The notes beneath the pieces are model-generated. The model ran no database searches, was not told the DNA's origin, and saw only the letters and a list, made by a program, of their open reading frames with translations. From a virus, in the IMG/VR virus record IMGVR_UViG_3300048033_001554, positions 20,354 to 84,353 of that record: 64,000 nucleotides of DNA; one strand, 5' to 3'. Of this stretch, positions 1 to 9,445 are shown piece by piece (within the stretch, counting starts at the first letter, position 1; every line of letters begins with the position of its first letter). A program made the position numbers and the translations under genes.

Positions 1-3000
1 GGTCTAATATAAACTTTAATATTAGTTCCATTTGGTCTATAACCAGTTAAATAAAGATTTAAATCTTCTGCATCTAAATCTTCAGCTAATTCAACAGTTT
101 TAGAAATATATTTAGATGTTGTCGCTGCATCATTAGTTGCTTGATATTGATAAGCAATCAAAGTAGACAATTCTAAATCAATTATTGGAGTTGATGTTAC
201 ATTAGATCTGTTAGCCATTGCAATATTAATATCAAAAGATTTTGGATTAATAAAGTTGTTAGACTTACTGTATATAACAGCACCTTTGCGAGTAAATTCG
301 TTATTATCACCGAATCTCATTGGCATATTATAAGTTGTGCTTAAATCATTAGGATCAGTAAATGTACCGCTCATCTCTGTAGTAGTAATAGAGTCATTTG
401 ATTTTTGAATCAAAGGCTGAACATAACTAATATTAATGTTATCAACACTACCAATAGTAGCTTCGGTTCCACTTTCAAATCCATAAATGGTATCACCTGC
501 TTCAAATCTCTTAGCAAGAGTTGCAGAACTTTCTTTAATATGCAATTCGTTTGCAGTAAATTTATTATAGTGAGAAACTTCTCCAGCAATAACTGGCTTA
601 CCATTACCGTTTGAGAAATTAAATGGTGTTGGAAATGTAGTAGTCATTTGAGTAGCGCTATCAACACTTGCAATCTTAAAGATTTCTGAAGTATCATTCC
701 CACTATTTGTTACTAAGATGTAATCACCAGCAGAATAATCAGTTCTAAAGTCATTTCCTATAGTAGTAACCACGTTCGTATTTTGAACCATGTTTACAGT
801 ATAACCAGTTGCGTCTACTTCTTTGTATACAAATTCGCCAGGATTAAATCTACCATCCCAGTCGCTTAATGTAAAGAATTCAAGGTCATTTGGAGCAAGT
901 GCGATTGTACCCGTGGCGCTGTTAAAGTTATGACGATATAACGTAAATTTAATATCTTCATCTTGAACTGATTGCCATGCCCTGTTGTTTGTTGATGTAA
1001 ATAGAACACCGTCACCCCAGTCCATAACAACAGATTGGCCGTTTGTTGCACCTGGGCTTAGGTCAATACCGCCAACTTTAGATGTAAAGTGTAAGTAATT
1101 AGGATCGTTTGCATCAGGTATAATTACAACGGCATATTCTTTTTCAACGTCCATTCTAACCGGAGCATCAAATGTTACCTCAGTGATTGCTGAAGCGTCA
1201 TCAGATACATTCACTTCAGTTGCTGGTATATGCACTTTAGAGAAAGGTAATACTTCTGCTGAAGGATACCCATTAACTACTTCTCTTAATTGAATTGTTA
1301 CACCATTAACATTACTCTTACGCTTGAAGTACAAGTCAACTTTTGAAACAAAGATTGAATTAGATCCAGCACCCATACCTTTTTTGATAAAGAATGTTTG
1401 TGATAAAGGGTCTGTTGTTGTTCTGGGATCACCGGTATCTCGTTGTTCTGGGCGGGTCACGCTTGAGACTCTAGAAGGTAAGTTTCTAGTTGTAGCTCCG
1501 CCATCTACAATTGACAGTTCTGGAACACGTGTAGAAAGATTAGAACTATTTTGCGATATAGAATATGCGTGGTATTCGATTGCTGTAAGAGAAGTAGATC
1601 CTGAAGTAATAGCACCAAAAGAATCAACATCAGTGATAGTGATTGTTCTATCGCCTACATAAAAAGTATCGCTTGGAATAGTAAATACTGCTCTAATTAC
1701 ACCATTTGCATCTGTCATCACGGCTGCTTCAAGCTCACCAAATCTTCCTACAGATCTAGCATCCATAGCGTCAGTTGTACCTGGTCTAACGTGAGCGTTT
1801 ACATCAACGCCATCAAAGAAGAAATAATGTCGTGTATTAGGACGCAAGCCTGATGCATATATCTTAATATTTCTAGATCTCATAAATGGATTAAAATTAA
1901 CGTTAGTAAGGAAGTCACCTACTTTATTTAATCCGCCATCTTGAACATTTAAAACTTGTTCTATACCAGATTGAGTTACTGGTACAGTAGTTGTTGTAGT
2001 TCTACCTGCACGTGTTACAACTGGTCTACCATTAACTACTTCACCCCAGTTAACGCCAGTGACTGGCATTAACGATTGAAGCTCTTGGAAAGGAGAAAGC
2101 AAGTCAATTTCAACTGGAGTTGGATTAGCAATTGTATCAATACCCATATCATGACTAGGAGAAATTTGAGCTTGTCCTTGATATTTCCAAAAGTTACTTA
2201 CGCAGTTTCTAAAGCTTGTAGCATAAGGCTGACCAATTACTTTAATATTATCATTTCTTCCAAGTGTACCAATTTCAGCATCGTTAGTAGATGGGAAAAT
2301 AGAAGCACCCGTTCCAGACTTATATTTCAAGTCAATCATGAAAGTGTTTAACGCTGGAGTAAGAATTCTTTTGTCAAAGTGAATCGCTGCTTTATAATTA
2401 GGATCATTAATGTTTGCTATGTCAGAATCATTCATTGGATCTACAACATAACCATTTTTAAATCTTGTTAAACCGTTTTCATCAAGAATAAGTAAGTTTT
2501 CAGATTCTTGTTCTAACTGGTTCAAAGAAATATAATATTCTAATCCTTCAATTCTTTTTTCGATTTTTTCAATGTCTCGCATTGTGTAATTACGAGTTGC
2601 TTTCGCGGTAAGTTTAAGACCAGCTTCTACTTTTCCAGATTCCAAAGCTTCTCTAGGACTTAAAGCAGGATAGCCTGGAATTTTAATTTGACCGATAATT
2701 AATTTATCTTGATCAGTAACTGGAGTCAATGGTCTTTCTGATTCTTTACCTTTAATGATTTCCATTCCCCCGTAAGAATCTACTGCAATTGCATCAATTC
2801 TTGAAAGGTAATGTTCTAAATCTGCAGTAACATTAGATCTTAAAGCTGGTACTGTAGTATTACCAGTGAACTGGTTAGTATATCCGCCAACCGCAGTCGT
2901 AATTAAACCTGCATCCCCGGTTGTTGTATCCGAATAGCTAACAGCTGCGTCTATAGTTGCATGAGGTCTAAAGTCAACAGAGTTTCTTAAGTTATATACT

Positions 3001-5105
3001 TTTCCGTTTGTCGCGCGATAAGTTTCAATATCAATAGATCTAACAGTGTCTGCAGCTGGAGTATCGCTATCATCAACAGGGTAACTATTAATATTAAAGA
3101 AGTGTGTGCCAGAAGTAACAACTTTTTCAAAAGCTCTAAGCTTAATTTCAATAATGCCTGCGGCTGGTGCAGGTCTACCACTAATATATTCAATGTATGA
3201 AATATCGTAGAAATGGTCGTTTTGATTTGACTCGAGCCTAAAGCTATTTGTTACATCAGTATTTGTTGAATCTAAAATTCTTTCAATTTTAAATACATCT
3301 GGGAAGCCTACACTATACTTAGTAGTTCCAGGAACAAAAGCATTTCTTACATATAATGTTTTAACGCCTTTACTGGCTGGTATAGATTTGTCGGCATTGA
3401 GTCTTTTGTTGTAATATAATGTTCCGTTTCCAGCAGCGCCATCTGCAGGATCTAAATCTACTGTTAAGAATTGTTCTGATCCATTAATTGTAACATTATA
3501 ATTTGTGATACCAATAAGAGTATTTGTATCATCAACAAACACCATATCATCTTGGTTAATACCAAAATCTTCATTTGGCAATTGCTGAACATTTACTTGG
3601 TTACTAACGACTGTTAAGTTTGTTTGAGCTCTTACCGGAATAATAGCATCTGATATTTCTTTAAGATAGTTCGTGCCAGAATCAAATACCATAGGAGAGT
3701 TTTTAAACTCTTGTACTTTTGATCCAGCTGCTATTGTAATGATGCCAGATGTTCCAATAACACGAGTAACAGCTTCAAAAACATTTGGTGACTGCATTTT
3801 AATATTAAACAAATACAGTTTAGTTTCTGTAATATTTTTTACAATTGCAGAACCAATAGAAACTCCACCGGCATTTTGCAAGTCTACAGTTTCATAGTTA
3901 ATATCAATTCTGCCGCTAATATCAGTAATGTTTACATAAGAACCGTAATCAATTGAAATTGCTTGGTTTTGTTGAATATTAGTTTCAGTAACGTTATCTA
4001 TTTCAAAAGAGCGAGTACCAACATTTTCTGCGCGGTATCCTTTAACATACGCTGTACCTTTACCGACAAGCGCATTCAACGTTCCATTTCTTCTATCTAA
4101 ATCAATTTTAAATTTATCAGAGACATAGTTACCAGATTCTTCATATGTTCTTTTAGCCATTTCTTCATTAATAGAATTAAACTGAGTTACATCACGTAAC
4201 GTAACAGCATTACCATTATCATATCTAATTAAGCTAAAGAAGTTTGAATCTACGTCAGCTTCTGCGGCTGATTTAACAGCAAGCTTAGGAACCATTTTAA
4301 GTCTATCAGCGCCTGGTGCATTTTCGTTTAATGAACCATTTGCGTTGTCATATAATCTTCCATCTTGCAATGCGTTAATAAGTTGCTCTTCAACTACGAA
4401 GCCAACTGAAACATCTGTAGGTTGATTATCGTATTTAGAAACAACCAATGTTTGGTCGTCTGTAAATAGGAAGTGTCCTTTTTGGAAAACGATACCAGGT
4501 GTCGATTGAACACCAAACGAGTTTCCTACATGAGGAGAAAGAAGAGTGACGTTAATTTGTTCAACATTTAATTCTGTTAAATCTGTTCTTAAAGTAGAAC
4601 CTTCATAAATGTATTTGTTGATTGTTAGCGCTTCACCAGCTGAGAAAACAGCCCTGCCACCAGTTTCGGTGTTTAAGTAATTGACATAGAATGTGTTTAA
4701 GTTTGGTGGACGTGTTTCGAAACCACGAGAAGCTGTAACAATAGATGCCTTAAGTCCTGTTGAGCTTTCGAGTTCGTAAACTACGCTGATGTCTTTAACA
4801 ACACCACCTTCTGTAAGAGTATCTTCTCCGCCAATATACGATTCAACGTCAAATCCAGTTTTATCTACAAGTTTAACAAATTGAAGGCTGTCCAACTCAG
4901 TAAAGTTACACCCTTTAATAACACTACCTTCTTGGTAAATGTTATCGCCAAATTGCTCAATCTGATTTTGAAGAATCGTTTGAAGTTGAGTCAGCTCTCT
5001 TGCCTGCACGGCATATGCTGGTTTAAACAGAATTTTATAAAACTGTTTCTCGAGATCAAAGTCATCGAAATATGGAGCAATGTTTAAGTCTGTATTAATA
5101 GGCAT
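1..5105 (-). CDS. DUF4815-type virion structural protein (partial, C-terminus off the left edge)
   Basis: The frame is open from the ATG at 5105 to the window edge, at least 1701 residues; sampled stretches show no stop. The N-terminus (MPINTDLNIAPYFDDFD, then QARELTQLQTILQNQIE) matches the start I remember for DUF4815-family structural proteins of marine T4-like phages, and the edge region has LNLYLTGYRPNGT, also typical of that family. It is probably a giant baseplate- or fibre-associated virion protein. It starts 14 bases after the gp8-like gene and is the last gene seen of the minus-strand baseplate operon. The exact virion position is not known to me. Confidence 0.75.
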   Translation of the reverse strand, partial: MPINTDLNIAPYFDDFDLEKQFYKILFKPAYAVQARELTQLQTILQNQIEQFGDNIYQEGSVIKGCNFTELDSLQFVKLVDKTGFDVESYIGGEDTLTEGGVVKDISVVYELESSTGLKASIVTASRGFETRPPNLNTFYVNYLNTETGGRAVFSAGEALTINKYIYEGSTLRTDLTELNVEQINVTLLSPHVGNSFGVQSTPGIVFQKGHFLFTDDQTLVVSKYDNQPTDVSVGFVVEEQLINALQDGRLYDNANGSLNENAPGADRLKMVPKLAVKSAAEADVDSNFFSLIRYDNGNAVTLRDVTQFNSINEEMAKRTYEESGNYVSDKFKIDLDRRNGTLNALVGKGTAYVKGYRAENVGTRSFEIDNVTETNIQQNQAISIDYGSYVNITDISGRIDINYETVDLQNAGGVSIGSAIVKNITETKLYLFNIKMQSPNVFEAVTRVIGTSGIITIAAGSKVQEFKNSPMVFDSGTNYLKEISDAIIPVRAQTNLTVVSNQVNVQQLPNEDFGINQDDMVFVDDTNTLIGITNYNVTINGSEQFLTVDLDPADGAAGNGTLYYNKRLNADKSIPASKGVKTLYVRNAFVPGTTKYSVGFPDVFKIERILDSTNTDVTNSFRLESNQNDHFYDISYIEYISGRPAPAAGIIEIKLRAFEKVVTSGTHFFNINSYPVDDSDTPAADTVRSIDIETYRATNGKVYNLRNSVDFRPHATIDAAVSYSDTTTGDAGLITTAVGGYTNQFTGNTTVPALRSNVTADLEHYLSRIDAIAVDSYGGMEIIKGKESERPLTPVTDQDKLIIGQIKIPGYPALSPREALESGKVEAGLKLTAKATRNYTMRDIEKIEKRIEGLEYYISLNQLEQESENLLILDENGLTRFKNGYVVDPMNDSDIANINDPNYKAAIHFDKRILTPALNTFMIDLKYKSGTGASIFPSTNDAEIGTLGRNDNIKVIGQPYATSFRNCVSNFWKYQGQAQISPSHDMGIDTIANPTPVEIDLLSPFQELQSLMPVTGVNWGEVVNGRPVVTRAGRTTTTTVPVTQSGIEQVLNVQDGGLNKVGDFLTNVNFNPFMRSRNIKIYASGLRPNTRHYFFFDGVDVNAHVRPGTTDAMDARSVGRFGELEAAVMTDANGVIRAVFTIPSDTFYVGDRTITITDVDSFGAITSGSTSLTAIEYHAYSISQNSSNLSTRVPELSIVDGGATTRNLPSRVSSVTRPEQRDTGDPRTTTDPLSQTFFIKKGMGAGSNSIFVSKVDLYFKRKSNVNGVTIQLREVVNGYPSAEVLPFSKVHIPATEVNVSDDASAITEVTFDAPVRMDVEKEYAVVIIPDANDPNYLHFTSKVGGIDLSPGATNGQSVVMDWGDGVLFTSTNNRAWQSVQDEDIKFTLYRHNFNSATGTIALAPNDLEFFTLSDWDGRFNPGEFVYKEVDATGYTVNMVQNTNVVTTIGNDFRTDYSAGDYILVTNSGNDTSEIFKIASVDSATQMTTTFPTPFNFSNGNGKPVIAGEVSHYNKFTANELHIKESSATLAKRFEAGDTIYGFESGTEATIGSVDNINISYVQPLIQKSNDSITTTEMSGTFTDPNDLSTTYNMPMRFGDNNEFTRKGAVIYSKSNNFINPKSFDINIAMANRSNVTSTPIIDLELSTLIAYQYQATNDAATTSKYISKTVELAEDLDAEDLNLYLTGYRPNGTNIKVYIR

Positions 5106-5119
5106 CTATTTTCGTTTCC

Positions 5120-6793
5120 TTAAAATTCTAAGACCAGTTTATATTCTTCTCGTGAAGTTACGCTTCTTTCTAAAGGAACAAAATCTTCCATGAAGTATAC
5201 TGTTCCTGATCTTTGAGTATATCTTGATTCAATTACATTGTTGGCTACAGGTGTATTTATCTGTAATGTTTGGCCAGTCTCGTTGATTAATGGCTTAGTG
5301 TAATCAAAAGATATATCGTTATTTGATTGATTAGTATAAGGACCGCTATAACTTGTAATAAAAATTGAGTTAGAGCTTGCTTGGACTGCGTGTACTCTAC
5401 CTTCAAACGTTTTGTTGTTGTTAATGTCAGTTTGTTTTACTAACGTATTAACTTCTACTTTGCCATAATCGTTTGTGATAATTTGAATTCTGTTATCAAA
5501 CACAAGAGGAGAAGCAGTATTTGCGTTGTCCGGATCTGCTGCAAACTCTGGGTTTTTAATTAAACCTACGGCAGAGTATGAATTTGATTGCCCAATTTGG
5601 TTATTGTCTGATTCTGTAATGTATGCATACATTAGTATATTTCTGCAATGCATTTCATCAATCAAATTAAAGTTATGACCACCAAACGGAGAAAGAACAG
5701 GTCTTAAAACAGCTCTAACGTCGATAGTGTTTCTATTTGATGGATCAAAGTTAATTTGTGGATCTACTACCGTTGCAGTAACGTTATTATAATCATTACC
5801 TGCTTGCAATACTTCGACGCCTGTTACTCGACCTTCTGTAACAATAGCAACTACTTCACCACCATGACCATCGCCTTCGAGTTTAATAGTTGGAACAATT
5901 CTAAAAGAAGAAGATCCAACAATTCCATCTCCAAGAGGATCGCCAATAACTCTAACTTTAGCAATGTCTGACGCTGGGTTTTCATCCCATCTGTATGTAT
6001 CAATTATATAGCTTTTAGATACTTCATTTGCTTTATTCGTAATGTAAATAGTCATCCCAGAATAAAAGTTAGAAGTTTCTGATAAGTTGGCATTTCTAAT
6101 CAAGAATGTGCCATCATTGTTTGGAGTATTAATAATGATTCCATTTTCAACTGATGGATACCCAAAGTTATCAAAAGCATTTTCTACTATAACGTCACTA
6201 ATTTGAGAACCAGTAATTTCAACATTAGTATTAGCCACAGGATCAAATCTTTCTGCAACTGGATTAATATCAAATACTTTTTCTAAAGGAATGTAACCAA
6301 CCGCGTTATATGCTTCAAACTCTTGTTCAGTCAAATAGTACATAAATTTCCAGACATATCCATCTGTTTCCGCGTATATTTGACCTTTAGTTTCAGCATT
6401 ATAGTTTGGAGGAGAAATTGATGCAGCTCCGTTGTTATTGTCTAAACACTTATAAACTCGATAATCGCCAGAGTCATTATTGTTTGGTCCAACTACCGCA
6501 TAAAACTTTTTATCTTCCAAGTTTGATTCGTCATCATATTGATCGTACACCGCGTCAGATTGCCAAGGATAATACTTAATCATAAACTTAATATCTTCTG
6601 GGTATACTTTTTTACCAAAAACGATATTTTCTTTAAATTGAGTTTTACTATTCAACGAATTTACAGCATTAACGCGCGAAAGCTCATCTATCGTAATAGA
6701 TGAAACTGCGAAATAGTATTCATTATTAAGAATGTCATCGTAGACTATTCTTATTGTATCATTCTTTAATTTTGTAGTTAATACTTCTGCCAT
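5120..6793 (-). CDS. 8: Baseplate wedge subunit, gp8-like
   Basis: Structural protein of the tail baseplate wedge. Residues 111-120 (YRVYKCLDNN) and 144-150 (DGYVWKF) match the T4 gp8 blocks VYRCLD and GDGYVWEY. The C-terminal GTVYFMEDFVPLERS followed by a short beta strand matches the end of gp8 (MIYMENRPPI...). At 557 residues it is longer than T4 gp8 (about 334); the extra mass lies mostly in the middle. A T4 late promoter TATAAATA lies 22 bases upstream of the ATG (6816-6823), so this gene and the DUF4815 gene probably have their own late transcript. The call rests on recognised motifs and position. Confidence 0.65.
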   Translation of the reverse strand: MAEVLTTKLKNDTIRIVYDDILNNEYYFAVSSITIDELSRVNAVNSLNSKTQFKENIVFGKKVYPEDIKFMIKYYPWQSDAVYDQYDDESNLEDKKFYAVVGPNNNDSGDYRVYKCLDNNNGAASISPPNYNAETKGQIYAETDGYVWKFMYYLTEQEFEAYNAVGYIPLEKVFDINPVAERFDPVANTNVEITGSQISDVIVENAFDNFGYPSVENGIIINTPNNDGTFLIRNANLSETSNFYSGMTIYITNKANEVSKSYIIDTYRWDENPASDIAKVRVIGDPLGDGIVGSSSFRIVPTIKLEGDGHGGEVVAIVTEGRVTGVEVLQAGNDYNNVTATVVDPQINFDPSNRNTIDVRAVLRPVLSPFGGHNFNLIDEMHCRNILMYAYITESDNNQIGQSNSYSAVGLIKNPEFAADPDNANTASPLVFDNRIQIITNDYGKVEVNTLVKQTDINNNKTFEGRVHAVQASSNSIFITSYSGPYTNQSNNDISFDYTKPLINETGQTLQINTPVANNVIESRYTQRSGTVYFMEDFVPLERSVTSREEYKLVLEF

Positions 6794-6815
6794 GTCACAC
6801 CTTGTGCTTTTCTAA

Positions 6816-6823
6816 TATTTATA
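6816..6823 (-). promoter_or_regulatory. T4-type late promoter for the gp8-like gene
   Basis: Perfect TATAAATA on the minus strand, the sequence recognised by T4-type gp55 sigma, in the short gap between the subtilase gene and the gp8-like start at 6793. Confidence 0.75.
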
Positions 6824-6830
6824 AACTATT

Positions 6831-8498
6831 TTAGCCGCGTCTTCTAATACGTGGCCTTGGATACGTTGCGCCAGACGATGGCCTTGGTTTAAAATTTCTT
6901 TGTGGAAAAGTAGATCCATTTATAGCTCTTTGATTAATCCACCTTAAATATCTATTTGGTGCTCCTTGGAGACTATTCACATCAGTTGAATCGTCAGTAC
7001 CAGTATCAAACATTTGATCTATTGAAGCATTGTCAATTAACCATTGTTGAGCTTCAGCCTGTGTAATACTTGGCCAAGATTCTGCTAATAAAGCCAAGAC
7101 TCCAGCTACTTGAGGTCCTGACATGCTCGTTCCTTGATATTTGTCAAAATTATAACCAGATAATCTTGGATCTGCAATATCACCAGTCCTAGCATGCACG
7201 CTACTTTGGATGGCTTCGCCCGCAGCATATATGTCTACTTGATTGCCACAATTAGAAAACGGAGCTTTTTCTTCAGTTGTTCTATTGGACGTTGCACCAA
7301 CAACAATAGCAGGTGCATAACCTGCGCCTGAACCGGTACCTTTGTTTAGTGCCCATTGTAAATTGAATCCGTTATAAGTCATGTAATATATGTTATTGAA
7401 ATCTTGATCTGAAGAATTTACGATTTTCCAAGAGTCATTACCAGCAGAAGCAACTACAATAATACCATCATTCATTGCATCTTGTATATCTGCTTCTCGT
7501 GAATTAAAATAATTTGGGATGCTTGTTGTAGTAGAAGTAGCATAAAACCCGCGAGAAGTCATTTCGTTCAATGTTAATTCTCTGCCTGGATTAAAATCAA
7601 CACCTCTATAATTTACTCTGGTTACTCCACCGGTAGTATACGCATCACTATAATTTGAAATAATAGTAGATCCATAGCTATTGTTCGTAATAGTTGGATT
7701 TCTTCTACCGGTTTCTGGATTGATTGGTTTACTGTTGTGCCAAGCACGTATGTAGTCCCACATAACGGCACTAGAGAGACTGTTAGGGTTCGTACCGTAT
7801 GGACTTATATTATAAATGTTAGCATCTCTAGCCCACCCCTGAGTGTTTCCAGCAACAGTTCCTGCGCAGTGACAACCATGATTATTATCTTCGGCATCTA
7901 TAGAATTAGTGTAAGAACCAGCTCTATCATAAACGTAAGTACCATTAGCACCACCCGTTACAGCATTTGTATGTTGAAACCAATTATATTGAACTACTCT
8001 AGATCCGCCAGATCCATCAGGATTAACTGCAAACTCTGGGTGATTAGGATCTATATGTCCATCAACAATTAAAACATCTACATTTTTACCTGATGCGGTG
8101 ATGGTTAAATTATCTGTTACTAGTGAAGAACCGTTGTCGCCCCAATTAGTTCTATTTGTTTCTTCGGTGTGTCTAAGCAAACCCCAGTTTAAATCACTAG
8201 CATCATCAAACCAGCTTTTATCAAATTCACCATTTGTGATAGAATAACCATGTGGTATTGTTGTTAACTCTAAAAGCTCAGCCAAATCAACGCCAACAAC
8301 TCTATCATCAGCTTTAATTAATTCTACTTCATCTAGTGTTAACATATAATGTGTATTTCTAGAAGTAGGTCTTTTGTTTACTACGTCAACGGCTCTATCT
8401 GGAATAAACAAATTGCCACCAGGTGTTTCCATGTCTTCATAAAAAGATTCTAAATCTTCTTTGCTACGAAGAGTAACAATCCATTCCATCAGTTCCAT
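6831..8498 (-). CDS. Subtilisin-like serine protease (peptidase S8) in the tail operon
   Basis: A complete S8 catalytic set is visible: Asp146 in VLIVDGHID, His207 in NNHGCHCAGT, oxyanion Asn354 in ASAGND and Ser458 in GTSMSGP. About 130 N-terminal residues precede the protease domain and could be a prodomain or virion-docking domain; no signal peptide is seen. The C-terminus is basic and proline-rich (PRPRIRRRG). It sits between the fibre-like gene and gp8, so it is probably a virion component or processes tail proteins. Start chosen at 8498 because GGAGG precedes it at good spacing. The family is certain; the substrate (self, fibre, host surface) is unknown. Confidence 0.85.
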   Translation of the reverse strand: MELMEWIVTLRSKEDLESFYEDMETPGGNLFIPDRAVDVVNKRPTSRNTHYMLTLDEVELIKADDRVVGVDLAELLELTTIPHGYSITNGEFDKSWFDDASDLNWGLLRHTEETNRTNWGDNGSSLVTDNLTITASGKNVDVLIVDGHIDPNHPEFAVNPDGSGGSRVVQYNWFQHTNAVTGGANGTYVYDRAGSYTNSIDAEDNNHGCHCAGTVAGNTQGWARDANIYNISPYGTNPNSLSSAVMWDYIRAWHNSKPINPETGRRNPTITNNSYGSTIISNYSDAYTTGGVTRVNYRGVDFNPGRELTLNEMTSRGFYATSTTTSIPNYFNSREADIQDAMNDGIIVVASAGNDSWKIVNSSDQDFNNIYYMTYNGFNLQWALNKGTGSGAGYAPAIVVGATSNRTTEEKAPFSNCGNQVDIYAAGEAIQSSVHARTGDIADPRLSGYNFDKYQGTSMSGPQVAGVLALLAESWPSITQAEAQQWLIDNASIDQMFDTGTDDSTDVNSLQGAPNRYLRWINQRAINGSTFPQRNFKPRPSSGATYPRPRIRRRG

Positions 8499-8499
8499 C

Positions 8500-9414
8500 T
8501 TAAGCCTCCAGCTGGAGAACTGTGAGAGTTACTTGTACGGTTCCTGTTGAACCTGATTTGTTTGTAACTCTGCAAGGAATATTTGTAGTAGGAGTAGATT
8601 CCATGTTATATCCTATTGCACCTGGAGATACAAGTACTGTTTCGGCTCCAGTTGTAATTACTTCAGCAATAACTCCCGCGTCCGGCGCAGGGTCAGATGT
8701 TTCAGCTCTGCCAGCGTCAGCAGTTCTTGATGCGCCGTTTGCATAAATTCTTACCCAAGCTGCTTTATCGGTTTGGATTGATAAAAGACCATAGCCTTTA
8801 AATCCATCGATATCTAAATTTGCAGCAGCACCGTTTGCCAAAGATGAAGTTGTGCCCGCTTTAGCAGATCTTGTCTGCAATGATCCACCACTTAGCAATC
8901 CACCTGTATCTGTTAAATCACTAACATCAGCTGGAATAACTGGTGGTGTATAAGTGAATACGCCGTTTGTATTATTATATGCAATGCTGCCATCACCTGA
9001 AGCGGATCCTTCAGCACCAACACTTAAATCTGTTAATGCAATACCGCCGCCAGACGCTGCGTTTATCCAATCGTAATCTGTACCAGTCCAAGATAAAATC
9101 TGGTTATTTGATGCTGTACTTGTATTTAAATGTGCATCAACATCTGAGTTAAAATATCCAGCTGCGGTATTAGCAAATGTAAATCCGCCATCACCGTCTG
9201 TTGTAAGAACCTGCCCAGTATTTCCATCTGTTATTCCAAGATCTATTAATTCGGCTGGGATTACTGGTTTATCGGTAAGATCGTCATAACTCCCGCTGAA
9301 AGATAAATTGTATAATTCATCAAAATTAGAAACGATTTTAATCATGGCATTTCTTAGCGCATCGCCTGTACCATCGTTTTCGTTTAGGCCATAATTGATA
9401 ACTTGCTTAGCCAT
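8500..9414 (-). CDS. Fibre- or baseplate-associated structural protein
   Basis: 304 residues. The N-terminus MAKQVINYGLNENDGTGDAL followed by an amphipathic segment (MIKIVSNFDELYNL) is an opening I remember from fibre-like structural proteins of cyanophages and other marine T4-likes. The middle is low-complexity and Gly/Thr/Asp-rich (TDGDGGFTF, GNTGQVL), as in trimeric fibres. The C-terminal 110 residues look like a compact beta domain. A late promoter (9466-9473) inside the end of the upstream gene probably drives it together with the downstream protease. Likely a fibre or fibre adaptor; receptor binding is inference. Confidence 0.55.
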   Translation of the reverse strand: MAKQVINYGLNENDGTGDALRNAMIKIVSNFDELYNLSFSGSYDDLTDKPVIPAELIDLGITDGNTGQVLTTDGDGGFTFANTAAGYFNSDVDAHLNTSTASNNQILSWTGTDYDWINAASGGGIALTDLSVGAEGSASGDGSIAYNNTNGVFTYTPPVIPADVSDLTDTGGLLSGGSLQTRSAKAGTTSSLANGAAANLDIDGFKGYGLLSIQTDKAAWVRIYANGASRTADAGRAETSDPAPDAGVIAEVITTGAETVLVSPGAIGYNMESTPTTNIPCRVTNKSGSTGTVQVTLTVLQLEA

Positions 9415-9445
9415 GATAGCTCCTGTTTAATTTATAGTTATTTAT

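Noticed and set aside
1324-1662. Plus-strand 112-residue ORF and other plus-strand ORFs in 1-20 kb
   Set aside because: They lie fully inside large minus-strand structural genes, lack ribosome sites and show no family motif; they are antisense shadows.
9429-9436. TATAAATT before the fibre gene
   Set aside because: One base off consensus and so close to the ATG that the ribosome site would be cut; the perfect copy at 9466-9473 is the better promoter.
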